Shown here piece after piece: positions 10,472-22,781 of a stretch of 42,408 nucleotides of DNA. The notes under the pieces are model-generated. The model worked only from the letters and a program-made list of their open reading frames with translations, made no database searches and was not told where the DNA came from. The number at the start of each line of letters is the position of its first letter. Position 1 is the first letter of the stretch. The DNA lies in the NCBI GenBank assembly GCA_029204225.1, contig MU835032.1, forward strand, positions 1-42,408, written 5' to 3'. Made by a program: the position numbers and the translations under genes. The DNA comes from Diphasiastrum complanatum. Taxonomy: Eukaryota > Streptophyta > Lycopodiopsida > Lycopodiales > Lycopodiaceae.

Positions 10472-12718
10472 CTCAGAAATCCACGTGATCAAAGAAGAAA
10501 GTTAGAAGGCTGTATGAAGGCTGATCTGAAAGCGCGTATTGTCTAGAAAACGTTGTGACATTTTAGTTTCTCTGATGGACTTTTGCTGATGTGAAAAGCA
10601 CAAAACTAGATCAGTCAAAGTGTGTGCTGGTGGAACGGACATATGGGTGTGGTAACAAGCAACTTATCTGCTGTTGCTGATGATCTTTGGAAAGTTGTTC
10701 AAGGATGTCAAAGATCTTTGAGCAAGAAAGAAATGAAGGCCATTGGCCCTTAAGTCTCTTTTGCTCAAACAATGCACATATTTGCTGCTCTGGTGAATTT
10801 TGATGTTTCTTGTGATGCAGTGGGGAATCAATTGTTTCCAGGCATTTAGCCTTACTAGTTGGAGTATGGTGGGCTTAGATTGTAGTATGGCGGTCTTAGA
10901 ACTGTTTTATATATATTTTTGGTGTTGTTGCATCAGTTCAGATCGCCATTTTCAAGAGTCCTTAATCTCTAGTGTAAGCGTTGGTTTTGTTTGTTCCCTT
11001 TGGAATTTTGACTATAAAGTCTTGTTATAAAGTTTGCTCAAATTGAAACAGTATATAGAGCTTTTCAGCAAGAATGAGTTGCACAGCTACATAGAAGTCT
11101 GTCATAGTAGCAAGAGGAAAGTCCCATCTCGAAAGGAGGGATAGTCAATATTAAAGAGCAAAGAGTTGCTACATAGTCTGTCAATTAGAACATGGGCATT
11201 GTAATTTTAGCATTGATCAGCAGTTCTCTGTTTGCGATTATGCATCATTTTGCAACTCATAGGATTTGTTCTCTATTCGAGTGAAAATGTGTAGTAGGGA
11301 GAATCCATTCAATCTCTGAAGGAAATGGCATTTTCCATACGTGTTTCTAAAAAGATTTCAAAAGTTCAGTTCAATTTGAAATTACCTCTACCGTGTTCAC
11401 AGTTTTCAGAGTCTTATATTATAGTTTAAGAAATGCTGTTCAAATCTTATGCAGAGAAAGGAATTCCGAATTGTTTGGCATTTAAGAAACGATGATTGAT
11501 TTGTTTTCTGGAATTAATATGTGTGAACCTTTTCATCGATGGTCAGGTCCATATCAGCTTTTTGTTGCCTGGCAGAGCCTGGAAAAGAACAAAGAGAAAT
11601 CAAAGTGGATGATGTACAAAGAGTATCAAAGTATGGGCCGTATTTGAAAAGCAGTTGATGATAAATACTCAAATCATCAGTGTTGTAAAATTTGTTTGAT
11701 TATTTTTCATCTTCAGAAACAATATATTAGACTATACTCTGGGGGCAGTAACTGAAGTGAAAAAAATCCAGGTCTAAGACTTGATAAACCAACATGCCAA
11801 CTCAGCATCTCATGAAACTTGATGTCCCAGGACCTGGAGATGATGTAGCAACGATATGGATGATGCAGACTGTTGTCAAATATTGTCTATAAGTAGTTGT
11901 GACGAATTCTTTGGAGAAGCTGACAGACCTTCCAGGGCCTGAATGATCTTGGATAAATCAGATGCTTTGCATAGCATGATATAAAAATTTACTCTTGCAA
12001 AAGGCTCCCATGCAGTAGCAGGTTATGTGCTGAATGAAGACTGCACTATGTGGCAATGCCCTTCAAAATTGGAGGGCCTTTGGTTGACAGGAATGGTTTT
12101 GGCGATTGATTTTTGCAGGTTACATGAATTTTGTTATCCAAATATAAAATATAATTTCAAGTCAATGCATATTTTCTGCTCATCTCACAAAATTGAGGTT
12201 CTCAATAATAAAGTTGAACAAGTTGCAATGCTATGTCAGTCCTAGTTTTCTTGCCCTTGCTTTGCGAAGGCAAAGAGTGTCTCAAGTTGGTCAAGAAAGT
12301 TCTGGAAATGCTTAGGTGTTTGGAGGTCTTTTCAGTAGAGAAAGGGTCTTTTGGTCCTCGGTCAACTTGGAAGCACGTAAAATTTCACTTCTTGTGTGTT
12401 GACCCAGGTATTACTATGAATGTCAACTTAGATCATGAACCTGAAGATGAACTTTATTAGTCTCCATGCACATGTTTGAATGCATGTTGCACCATTTCTT
12501 TAAAAGCATGCTTCAAAAGGGCCCTCCTCAATGTGGATTGCGACTATTCACCTGTATTGTGGTGTAATTTACTTGGGTTTCTTCTCAAAGAGTAGTGATG
12601 GGGTGATGATTGAGAGGGATATGCACTCTTCCTCAAGCTCTAAATTTTGAGTTAGTGTCAATTGAGGCAAATGACAAAAGGCTACAAAAGATTTCAAAAG
12701 GGGTTTTTCCATCCAATA
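10472..12718. other. No gene seen; 3' flank of the unknown gene
   Basis: Presumably 3' UTR and intergenic DNA. A few short open frames (for example 12027-12245 and 12233-12460) have no recognisable motif and no splice support. Confidence 0.5.
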
Positions 12719-13033
12719 TCACACTTGGCCATCTATTGCATAGAAAATTAGCACACAACAAAGCTTGATCTCAAAAGGATTTTCACCTAACCTCGTGGCT
12801 TTGACTCCTTCACATAATGTTCTATTCTTCCTCTTGGCCATTCCATTTTGTTGTGGTGCCCTTGGGCTTGTGTACTTCCCCATTTGCGTCACAAAATGCT
12901 TTGAACTTGGTAAAAATGTACTCACCACATTGTCACTCCTCACACCAAGATGCAAGGTGAAATAATCTAAAATTGTTTTTTTTAAAGGCATAGGTGATGT
13001 CCTTGTGGAGGACCTAAAGGAATATGCACACAT
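12719..13033 (-). pseudogene. Copia integrase fragment
   Basis: The minus-strand frame contains the integrase-core landmarks RSDN (second catalytic Asp) and, after GKYTSPRAPQQNG, the stretch MAKRKNR. The catalytic Glu of the usual QQNG..ERKNR signature is Lys here, so the fragment could not be active. It is only about 100 codons long, with no LTR, protease or reverse transcriptase next to it. Confidence 0.7.
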
Positions 13034-14195
13034 GACATTAAATCAGGAAAGGAGAGACAATAAACCGATTCCTAGAGTCTCAATTCTCAATGTATGTTGA
13101 TGAAATTTTGAAAGCAAATACATTTGCAGACAACGCGATTTCATGTTGGGTGTTTCATGACAGGTGTGACTAGTTATTTGAAATTTTAACTAATTGGATG
13201 GTTGTGTGGTATGTTTACTTTTGTGAGCGTACACAAGTTTTTCTCATGTAGGTGATGAATTGAATCAATTTGACCATCATTGAAACTTATAACTAAGGAT
13301 TTTGAGTCTGCCACTTGGTTGAACATTGACCAGGGAGATGACCATCATATGAAGGTCATGCTTTGGTTGGAGACGATTCTGGATAAAATCATTCAGGAAT
13401 ATTTGATTGAATCTTGACAGCATAACAAATGCATTAGCTTACTTCATTGAGATGCTCTTATTTATAGTTCAAAGCAGGATATGAACCTCTCAACAGTCAC
13501 AATGTAAAAAGTGTGGCTGTTGTAACTCTGAACCCAACAGGGCTTTCATTCTTTGGATTATATTTTTGCTATAAATTGCTTGTTTACCCTATATACCATT
13601 TTTGGAACACATGCTAGTGGTTGGTATTGACGCTTAAATTGTCAAGATTGAGTGATAGCTAGCACTTTGTTTTTTATAATTGTTCATTGCTTTAGAAAGT
13701 AAATTAAAAACTAGATTGTGTGGTAGGGTGCTTGCAAATGTCAAATTAGACATGTCACACTAGCTGTAAGTCAGATGAACACAAATGGAAAAGGTGACAT
13801 TCATAGAAAGATGAAAATGGAACATACACAATATTTCATTGTTTCAGTCCCTTGAATGTTCACCTCTTTTATTCCTTGTATGCAACTCTTGCATGATCCT
13901 TTTTAAACCTAAATAATTGTAACTTCTCCATAGCTCAATTCAAATGCATGGGAGTTCCATGTTTGCAACTCTTGCATGTTCTCTTTTCAAATGTAAACAT
14001 TTACAACCTCTTTGTAGCTCATTTTAAATGCATGAAATAACTAGGTGGTTGAGTAGCTAGGGTGATGGGAAGGAAAATAGCTACCCCTTTTTGTCTTTGA
14101 AGTTTCAATCAAAGATCCCTCTTTTGATACAAACATTCTCATATGTCATATTGATGTTATAGGAAGTTGACCCTCTAAATATGAAATATCTACAA
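13034..14195. other. No gene seen
   Basis: AT-rich intergenic sequence. CTCTTGCATG and neighbouring words recur around 13880-13980, suggesting a short old duplication. Confidence 0.4.
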
Positions 14196-14409
14196 GCCGA
14201 AGGATACGAGGTCGTAGTCCGAACTTCATATGTCAATCATGTAGTTGAAATGCTTCTCTGAGGATAAATTCAAAGATTTGTCCAACTACAATTGGTGTAT
14301 AAGGAGAAATACATTGTAGTTGGACAAATCTTTGAATTTATCCTCGAAGAAGCATTTCATCTACATGATTGACGTATGAAGTTAGGACTACGAACTCGTA
14401 TCCTTTGGC
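14196..14409. repeat. Long inverted repeat (97-bp arms, 20-bp loop)
   Basis: The left arm 14196-14292 and right arm 14313-14409 are reverse complements with 7 mismatches in 97 positions and no gaps. The loop is TGGTGTATAAGGAGAAATAC. The innermost 31 bp (from AGGATAAATTC inward) are perfectly paired. A transcript would fold into a near-perfect hairpin of about 97 bp. There are no obvious terminal target duplications, so it could be a foldback MITE, an inverted duplication or a young small-RNA hairpin locus. Confidence 0.92.
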
Positions 14410-15050
14410 TTTGGGAGAAAGTGGTGGCTTGGGGCTTAGTAATTGTGTTGGCTCAATAACTATGAATTTTTTCCTTGCCTTGCAAAAACAAGACTATGTG
14501 CTTACACTAGGTCAAGGAAGTTCGTGGACACGTCAACATTAATGGAGATTCCTAAGGATTGGGAAACGTAACTTAGCAAAAGATGGATGTCTTAAGTTTT
14601 AATTCAAAGTCATTCTAGAAGCATACACTAATTTAATCTCATGCATGACAATATTTTCATGGGTTGTTTATTTAGTCTAGGTCGCTCAGGTGACACTGAA
14701 TCTACTAGTCCATGTCTTCTTCAAACTCTTAACCTTCACTAGAATTTGATTCATGATTGGAATAGTTTCCAACATTTGTTTTGCACCAAAGATGTGATAC
14801 ATGAATGATTTTTCTTAGTCAAGGATTTGTTGCTAACCAATCAATCATTGGTTGAGACTCTTCCTTCTTATTTGTCTCTTTGAATGCTATTTTAGAAATT
14901 GAATAAGGTTTTCCATAAAAATTGTTGAACTAGATATGAATTGGATCGTGGGTCTAGGTTTGGTTAGTGTCAATTGGTTGCATTGTAGTGTTCACAAGAG
15001 GTAGCTCAACGAGAATGTTCAAGGCAACATTTCTTGTTTTTGTTGACACA

Positions 15051-15114
15051 AAAATAGATCCATGTCAATGAGGTGAAGATAGAAAATAGATCCATGTCAA
15101 TGAGGTGAAGATAG
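15051..15114. repeat. Perfect 32-bp tandem duplication
   Basis: A 32-bp unit beginning AAAATAGATCCATGTCAATG occurs twice in succession without mismatch (15051-15082, 15083-15114), followed by AAAATA of a third copy. Confidence 0.9.
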
Positions 15115-15560
15115 AAAATAATGGTTGCTTCAATGAGGAGATGAACTTGTTGACAACTATTTAAAAGAGGGGGTCTATGAAGTGAACTCTTTTGACATGG
15201 AAGGTTGAATCAAAGTAGCTTCAAATCTTGTTGAGTAATACATTCTCGACATTCAAATATAATGACTACTTGATTGTTGTTCTAGTCCTTGTTATCTTCA
15301 TTGTCTTCCTTTCTCCTGTTAAATTCTAGCCCATTTCAAATCAACTTAAGCTTGCCAATAATCCTATCAAACTAGTAGTTGTTAACTTTGGAAATAATTT
15401 TCCTTTTGAATTTATGTATATCAAAAGTATTCAGACTTCTGTCAGGTAGTACAACAAGGGGCAGCTTATTACTACTTCTATAGCCCTTATGTCCAACGTT
15501 TCCATCCCAAGCGATCGATTGTTTTGAGTCAGACATAGAGTAGATGAAAGTACTTTAAGC

Positions 15561-15782
15561 ATGTATGAGCTAGCAACAAATCTAAAATGGGTATGTGTAG
15601 GCCTAACAACCATCCGTTATACTGAGTTAGTGATACCTCGTCGGCCTCCCCCACCAGCTCCTACTGATGATGATCTAACTGCCATTCTTAGACACATTAC
15701 CCAAACTTCAGAAGAGCCAACCCCAACTTCAGAAGAGCCAACCTCTACACTTGAAGCTAACAAACAATCTCGACAACCATAG
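15561..15782 (+). other. Short open frame with TSEEPT repeats, unrecognised
   Basis: A 73-codon frame contains PRRPPPPAPTDDD followed by two copies of a 21-bp repeat giving TSEEPTP/TSEEPTS. It has the look of a linker from a larger protein or element, but no domain is recognisable on either side. It may be chance; I do not call it a gene. Confidence 0.15.
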
Positions 15783-17173
15783 GTACACTCGAAGAACTAC
15801 GGTATGAACATAGTACATTTTGGTCCACGCAGATTCTGTTTGGCTTTACGTGTTTTAGGGCCCGTCAATATAGATGTCATAGCACTTGACACCACAGCTC
15901 GAGAGGTTCGTATTGGAGACATTGCCATAGAGATAAACACTCATGGATTCCTCGTCCTACTTTAGATTACTCAACAACTATTGATTCTTAATTGTTAGAG
16001 CACGCTTACTCCGATCCATTTTCCAACTTTACGACTTTTGAAGCTAAAAGACATGCCAACATTTTAAGTCATTGCCTTATAAATGGGCTATCAACTATAA
16101 AGGAAAGTCCAAAGATAGACTCATAGGTTTAGATTTTATGATTTAATTATTCAATATTCACAATCACACAATCAGTATTGTAATAGTAGTAATAAATTCA
16201 AACTAATTATCAATAAATATATTGGTGATTTCACGATCTTAATAATGTTTTGGTTAGGACCAAATAGCCGCTATTAGTGGATCACGTAGTCTTTAGAATG
16301 TGTATCAATAAAATCCAAAAACTCTTCATTGAACATATGAGACATTTTTCATCACCTTTGAGAGAATCTGTAATAGGCATTACTATAAAGTTTGGCAAGA
16401 TCTTGGATCATCAAGAATTTGAAATGGTAAATCGTTACCAAGAAATCTTGATGTTCAACCCTTTACGAAATTGTTCATGATTAGATCATATCACAATAAA
16501 CATGCCACAAGACCAAACATTAGATACTACACTACAATATTTGGAATTTGTGACTATTTTTGTAATACTAATAATGAATATTGAATTGTGAGCTTGTAAA
16601 TACTATTGTGAAATTCATATTTACTTTCTTAAATGCTATGCAAGGTGGAAATATCTTGTTGGAGGGTTATTGTGAGGGCTTTCTCTCTATTTAGTAAGGT
16701 CATGACTTGATTAAGGAGTGTCTAGAGGCCTTGGACTTCCTTCTTGTTTATTCTTCTTTACAACTTTTCATACTATGTAGTCAAGGCCTTGTTAAGCTCT
16801 TATACATCATTCATGTTCTAGGTAATTTGGTCAACTACCTCAGACTTTGCTTTTTATTCTTGGTGGGCTAGCGTCCATTTATCGCACTCTTAGGAGTCAT
16901 GGATGCATTGATGTGCAAATTTATTAGTAATCCGAATGTTCCTTTATATTTAACATGTTTTAATTTCAAATTGCAGATTCTTGAGAGCAATTTTTTTGGA
17001 AGAATTACAAAATAGCCCAAATTAGAATTTGGCCTCCATTCAACCCATCCGGACTTCAAAAAATGGACTTGTCAAATTTATTTTACAAAGGGTTGTGAAA
17101 GATAGAAATTGACAGAGCTTTTCTTTTGGACCGCCGAGAATGCTAGCAAAGGGTCGTCAACCTTGCATGTCAC
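15783..17173. other. No gene seen
   Basis: AT-rich sequence with scattered short frames. There is a possible acceptor-like TTGCAG at about 16971-16976, upstream of the tentative first exons of the methyltransferase-like pseudogene, but nothing I can assign. Confidence 0.4.
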
Positions 17174-17894
17174 GTGTTTTACAAGGTGACCGTAAATGAC
17201 GAGGATGAGGGTTTCACATATTTCCTTGTGAAATCAATTGAAAAGAAAGTCTATTTGTATATTTTGGAGGATATCTACGTGAAAGCCTTTTGATGAGACT
17301 CTGGTAATTCTTATTATTTTTGTAAATTAACTCACAGATTTTCATTCTTGTTCTTTCCCTTTTAGTTTGCTGAAAATAACTTTATCTTGCATGTTGTGAG
17401 AATGCAATCGAAGGAATTACATAATCTCAAGATTAAATTTGAAGATCACACTCATGCGATTGTTATTCCCTTTTTGTTTCTTGTTGACCCTGCAAGTTTT
17501 GATATCAAGTTTACTGATTCTTATAGATTTTTTGTTTGATGTAGAATACATAGCTAACTCAATTTTTTGTCTTAGGTGGAATACGTAGCTCAAATTCCTA
17601 CATATATGAGAATTTTCGAATAGAAAAACATGCAAAGAATCCCTTCGTAGGATATCATAATAAGCGTTTTGTCCAAAGTTGTAGCTGAACAGTTAAGCCT
17701 TGTAGAATGGGAAAGCTTCAAAGGTAACTTTCTGACATCAATGCTAAATCTTAGGCATAAGCTTTTCATAAAAGTTCAAGAGGCCATGGTTAAAGATCTG
17801 AATTGTCAGAATTGGGATGAGGGTCAATCACTCTACCCAAGCAATACAAGAGACGAGGAGCTTCAAAGATTCTTGATTAAATTCAGAGACATTG
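17174..17894 (+). pseudogene. Tentative 5' exons of the methyltransferase-like pseudogene
   Basis: Three protein-like stretches lie in a row. 17174-17290 reads VFYKVTVNDEDEGFTYFLV and onward to a stop. 17366-17540 follows a good acceptor (CCCTTTTAG|TTTGCT) and reads FAENNFILHVVRMQSKELHN onward. 17576-17894 follows TTTTGTCTTAG|GTGGAA, contains two nonsense codons (TAG), then VVAEQLSLVEWESFKGNF and RDEELQRFLIKFRDIG, and ends at a donor (CATTG|GTGAGT). The family of these segments is not recognised. They are assigned to the same gene as the downstream methyltransferase core by order, strand, splice signals and decay level only. Confidence 0.4.
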
Positions 17895-18048
17895 GTGAGT
17901 TCAACTCCTTGTTTTGATGTGTTTCCATGTTGAGCATAGCTTCCTTTACATTATTCTTGTAATGAGTTTTAATAGTTTAATAGTTCTATGCTTAGCATAG
18001 GTAACCATCTTTGAATTTTATTTTATGTTTCACTTTTTAGTGACTCAT

Positions 18049-18197
18049 TGTTGCTAGCCATGCTGAGCATAAGTTATCATTGTTGCTAACCATGTTGACC
18101 ATAAGTTATCATTGTTGCCAACCATGTTGATCATGAGTTAATTGCTAACCATGTTGAGCATAAGTTAATTGTTAGCCATGTTGAGCATAAGTTATCT
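18049..18197. repeat. Minisatellite, about 5 copies of a 27-32-bp unit
   Basis: Units like TTGTTGCTAACCATGTTGAG followed by CATAAGTTATCA are repeated five times with small indels. The array lies inside the intron between the 17576-17894 segment and the methyltransferase core, just upstream of the Copia insertion. Confidence 0.85.
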
Positions 18198-18255
18198 CTA
18201 GACATTTTTTATATTTACTCATAATGAGGATGGGAAGAGTGGCTAACTTCCTACA

Positions 18256-18568
18256 TGTGAAATTGCCTATGTTGGCAAATCGGATTTTCTCTCTATGTAT
18301 GAAGATTGTGATTGATTCTAACAAAACCAAGCTTTGGCACAAATCAAATATTGTCTACAAGCCGTATAGCAGCCTGCTGTTCACACATGTGAACTCGGGA
18401 TCAGGCTTTTGATCAAACCTTTGATTGCCGCTACTTGTGATCTATCAAATTGCTAAACTAGATCTTGGTTTGTTGACTAGTATCTGATAGATTGTTAATC
18501 AAGCACACAATCAACATTGTGGATCATTCAAATATCCATTTATGGTCCTCAAGTACTGTATTTTCACA
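18256..18568 (+). repeat. 5' LTR of Copia A (313 bp)
   Basis: It starts TGTGAAATTGCCTATGTTGG and ends GTACTGTATTTTCACA. Only its first 26 bp or so and its last 98 bp (18471-18568) match the 3' LTR; the central 190 bp are unrelated to the other LTR. The shared last 98 bp differ at 3 positions. Confidence 0.75.
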
Positions 18569-18581
18569 TGGTATCAAAGCC
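18569..18581 (+). promoter_or_regulatory. Primer-binding site of Copia A
   Basis: TGGTATCAAAGCC abuts the LTR end, one base different from the usual plant Copia initiator-Met tRNA site TGGTATCAGAGC. Confidence 0.85.
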
Positions 18582-19084
18582 AAGTACAAGGCTATTGATC
18601 ATTGTTCAAGTGTAATCCAGTTTTAGCAAGTTCTGAACCAGCATTCAAACCCCTATATTCATTGGATCATTAAAATCTCATTTGGAGTCAGTTTGATGTA
18701 ATTTTTGGTGCTAATCCTAGAATAAGCTACCAAGATTACTTGCCATTAATTGGTTTTGGATTTGTTTCATGAGAACTAATTAATCTAGGCTGAATTCAAG
18801 CCCTCTTTAAGTGAAAAACAGGTCTTGAAAGTACATCAAAGAGATAGAGAGAGATAGAGTCATTCTATTGTCCAGAAATAGACAAGATTGTAAAGATTTG
18901 TTTAAAAGTAGTTTTCACTTCATCTTATCTTCACTCCAAATTTGTGAGGGAGTGATAGAACTATGATTATAAGTCCATTTCTTGGATTAGAAATCAAATT
19001 TGAGTGAAACACTACAAGAGTGAAACCTTTGTGAGTTTCAAATCAAACCAATCTATTTCTTGTGTGTAGAATCTCACTAGTAAG

Positions 19085-20153
19085 ATGGGATCTGTTGGAG
19101 CATACCTTCTAGGAGCTAGTGACAGGTTAAATTCTACTAATTATGCTATTTGGAAGGTTAGGATGGAGTCACTTATGGTTTCTAATTGATGATGAAGATG
19201 AACCTCTAGGTGTAGAAGAGTTAGCTAAATACAAGAGGAAATCTAGGCTTGCACTTCACTGTGTGAAGATGAATGTAAGCAATGATTTGTTGAGAGAAGT
19301 ATCAGCTTGTACTAGTGCTAAAGAGTCTTGGTACTCTTTAAAGTCAATATATGAATCTAGTAACACTTCAAGAGTTCTTATGCTTAGAAATCAGACTTTG
19401 CAAAGCATGAGAAGAAGTGAGGAGAATGCACATGATTATCCTCTAAGAATCAAATTTCTAAATAGGGAGTTGGCTTCCATTGGAGAGAAGATTCAGGATG
19501 GAGAGCTTGTACAAATTGTTCTCAATGATCTAGGAAGTAGCTTTACAAATTTGGTCCAAAGCTTTGCAATCCAAGACACTTTGCCTACTATAGAAAAGCT
19601 TCATAGTGTATTAGTGGCTGAAGAGTGTAGGATGATGCACACCAATGCAAGAATGAATTCTATGTCTCTGCAGAATGGTGATGAGAAAGCCAATTTCTCA
19701 TTCAAAGGCAAGAAGAAGACCAATGACAAGCACTTCAAGGAGACCAAGGAAGAGGATGATGCTTCAAGCTCAAAGGGCAAGATCAAGGACAAGTCCAAGT
19801 TCAAATGTTTTTTCTGTGGAAAGAAAGGACATTTTGCATCAGAATGTCTCAAGAAGAAGAAGGCAACAGAGAGCAAACAAAGCAACATTGCACATCAGGA
19901 GGAGGAGGAGGATGAAGAAGAGTCATTCTTGATGGTTTCCAACAAACCTCCATCATCCAAGAGCAACACCAATGATTCTTGGTGGATTGGTAGTGAGGCT
20001 AGCTCCCACATGTCATATCAAAAGGACATTTTCTCCACTTTACTTTCTTACAATGATGTACATAGATCTATCTATACTGCAAGTAGTCAAGAATGTAAGG
20101 TAAGTGGAATAGGAACCATTCCATATTGTATGTTGGATCATCCAAAAGGATGA
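19085..20153 (+). pseudogene. Copia A gag and start of protease
   Basis: The ATG at 19085 starts a Copia-type Gag (NYAIWKVRMESLM) that runs into a TGA near 19187; the frame continues one register away as WFLIDDEDEPLG. The Gag core (SACTSAKESWYSLKSIYESS), a Lys/Asp-rich linker and a zinc knuckle CFFCGKKGHFASEC (about 19807-19848, C-x2-C-x4-H-x4-C) follow. The aspartic protease site near 19980 reads WWIGSEASSHM, where Copia proteases have D-S/T-G, so both Asp and Gly are lost and maturation would be impossible. Confidence 0.85.
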
Positions 20154-21070
20154 ATCTTGAGAATGTTCTTTATGTTCCTAAGTTAACCAAGAATCTGCTT
20201 AGTGTTGGCCAATTAATGGATAATGGGCTTGATGTACCATTTAAGCATGGAGTTTGTTCCATCCTTAGAATTGATGAATGCATAGCTAAAGGCTTTAAGC
20301 AAGGTAGATTGTTTAAGTTTGATGCTAATATATTTTTGCAGTGGAGAGTGTTAATTTGGAAAAGATGGAAATATCAAAGGTGGAACTATGGCACAAAAGG
20401 TTGGGCCACCCCAACTTCAAAGCCATGAAAACTATGTGTGCAAAGGAGCTTGCAGTTGGCCTCCCCAAGCATTTGTCAAAGTGTGGGAAGATATGTGAGG
20501 CATGCAGCCTCTCAAAGGCTCACAAACTACCCTTCTCAAGATCTACATCTAGATCAAGCACTCCTCTTGAACTCATTCATTCGGATGTTCATAACGTCTC
20601 ACATGAGTCTAATGGTGGTGCCAAGTATTATGTAATTTTCATTGATGACTATTCTAGATATTGTTGGATGTACCTCTTGTCTAGCAAATCTATGGTGTAT
20701 GATTCTTTTGTAAAGTTCAAAACTTTGATAGAAAATCAATTTAGTACCAAGATCAAGGTGCTAAGAAGTGATAATAAAGGTGAATATATCTCCAATAAGT
20801 TGACTGACTTTTGTAATTCTAATGGCATAAAGAGGGAGTTGTCATGTCCATACACCCATCAACAAAATGGAGTGAGTGAGAGGAGAAATAGATCTCTTTG
20901 TGAGTGTGCTAAGGCCTTAAGGCTAGATGGGGTGAGACAATAACTTGTGGTAATTATTTGTGCAATAGATTGCCTAACCACGCCATTGGGGGAGTCACAC
21001 CATTTGAAGCTCTATTTGGAGAGAAGCCCAATCTCAAGGATCTAAAAGTTTTTGGCTCCACTTGCTAAGT
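20126..21070 (+). pseudogene. Copia A integrase region
   Basis: After a frame change come NLENVLYVPKLTKNLLSVGQ and then the GAG-pre-integrase zinc domain (LWHKRLGHPNFKAM, CGKICEAC). The catalytic core is in one frame (20341-20943), with all three acidic residues present: Asp in IHSDV (20584), Asp in LRSDN (20770) and Glu in GVSERRN (20878). The frame breaks at 20941 and resumes with PNHAIGGVTPFEALFGEKPN. The integrase core is the best preserved part of the element. Confidence 0.85.
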
Positions 21071-21968
21071 ACACCAGTCCTTGGATACAAGGAAGAAGGA
21101 TGATGCAACCTCCATCAAAGACATCTTTGTGGAATATGGTGAGAATAGCAAAGGTTATAGAGTCTTCAATCCCATCACTAGCAAGGAGATAGTGAGTAGA
21201 GATGTTATTTTTGATGAAGGACATGCTTGTAATTTGGATGATAATGCTACTAATCATCTTGATGCCAAGGATCATGCTAGGATGGAGGAGGAGCTTCCAA
21301 GTGAAGAAGAACTTGAGGATCCACCTCAAGATGCAAGAACTCCAAGAACTCCAAGGAGATCCACAAGGACAAGGACCAAGCCATTGAGGCTCACCTATGA
21401 TGGTCAAGGTGATCAAAGGGAAGGCTCATCATCTTTCACATCTTACACCTTTCTTACTTCAATATTAGATGAGCCAACATGCTATGAAGATGCTTGTACA
21501 TCTAAGAGTTGGATGGATGCTATGCAAGTAGAGTATGATGCTCTCATTGAGAATCATACTTGGGATCTTTTGAATCTTCCTCAAGGGAAGAAACCACTTG
21601 ATTGCAAGTGGGTGTTTAGATTGAAGTATAATCAAGATGGATCAATAAGTAAGCATAAAGCTAGGCTTGTAGCAAAAAAGTTTTTACAAACCAAAGGCAT
21701 TGATTATGATGAGACTATTTCTCTTGTGGCTAAGCTTGTTACTATTAGGTTGATCATTAGTCTTGCTACAGCCTTCAATTGGGAGCTGTTCCAACTTGAT
21801 TTCACAAACGCTTTCCTCAATGGTTATTTGGATGAGGAGATCTACATGAGGCAACCCGAGGGCTTCATCAAAGCATGAAGGAAAGGTGTGTTTTTTGAAG
21901 AAGAGCCTTTATGGGCTCAAGCAAGCACCTAGAGCATGATGGTACTCTAGGATAAACTTTTTTCTCGA
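21066..21968 (+). pseudogene. Copia A reverse transcriptase, truncated
   Basis: Linker, then RVT_2-type sequence: CKWVFRLKYNQDGSISKHKA, ARLVAKKFLQTKGIDYDET, and the first catalytic Asp in FQLDFTNAFLNGYLDEEIYM. A TGA follows at 21876-21878. Shortly after, YGLKQAPRA is followed by another TGA, then WYSRINFFLEEK. The sequence then jumps straight to GIETPM, skipping the stretch that carries the YVDD catalytic motif. The deletion junction is at about 21975-21990, and the enzyme is necessarily inactive. Confidence 0.85.
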
Positions 21969-21979
21969 AGAAAAGGCAT

Positions 21980-22781
21980 TGAGACTCCAATGGTGCTACA
22001 TGTAAAAGCATCTATTGATGGTGATGAAGCATGCTTTGAGGACATCACATTATATATAAGGCTTATAGGCTCCTTGATTTATGTAACTATAACTAGACCT
22101 CATCTTAGTTATAGTGTTGGAAAGTTAAGCCAATTCATGCAAAGTCCTCTAGTTTCACATTGGAAGATGGCCAAAAGAGTTCTTAGATACATTTCATCTA
22201 CTAAGAATATTGGCATATTGTGTAGAGGGACTAATCTTGGCTTAATAGCCTATAGTGACTCAGATTTTGCAGGTGACAAAGTGGATAGGAAATACAAAAG
22301 TGCCTTTGCCACTTTTCTTTGTGATAGAATAGTATCATGGCTTTCCAAAAAGCTAGATACCATCTCCTTATCTTTCACAGAATCTGAGTACAAGACCTTG
22401 ACATCAACATGCAAGGAGGTCTTGTGGCTCAAAAGGCTATTGGTGGAGCTTCATGTCATGGAGGAGGAAATCCCTATCATCTATTGTGACAACCAATCAA
22501 CCCAATCACTTGCAACTAATCCTACATTCCATGCAAGGAGCAAACACATCGAGATTGCTCATCATTTTGTGAGGGAGAAAGCGCAAGCCAAAGAGATCAA
22601 GCTCCAACATGTGCCATCATCAAGTTGCTTGGCTGATTTGTTTACTAAATCTTTACCTAAAGATTCATTTGTCAAGCTTAGATCTTCAATTGGAGTGATT
22701 GATAAAAGTGTTGTTGTTTCCAAGGCTAGATTTGAGGAGGAGTGTGAAAAATTGCCTATGTTGGCAAATCTAGCCATGTAG
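21980..22781 (+). pseudogene. Copia A RNase H and C-terminus
   Basis: An open frame reads from GIETPM through ITRPHLSYSVGKLSQFMQSP to the RNase H. Acidic residues are present in AYSDSDFAGD, FTESEY and YCDNQS, followed by ARSKHIEIAHHFVREK and LADLFTKSLPKDSFVKLRS. It ends with TAG at 22779-22781, slightly inside the 3' LTR, which begins at 22743. This domain would normally remove the RNA template strand. Confidence 0.85.
22730..22742 (+). promoter_or_regulatory. Polypurine tract of Copia A
   Basis: A purine-rich stretch (TTTGAGGAGGAG) immediately before TGTGAAAAATTG, the start of the 3' LTR; it would prime plus-strand synthesis. Confidence 0.7.

Noticed and set aside
12233-12460. Possible small gene on the plus strand
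   Set aside because: 75 codons, no homologous motif, no splice or promoter support.
18471-18568. Copia A having very short 98-bp LTRs
   Set aside because: 98 bp is the block that aligns well, but TGTGAAA...TTTCACA ends, the purine tract at 22730-22742 and the CTACA/CTAAA flanks place the true LTR starts at 18256 and 22743.
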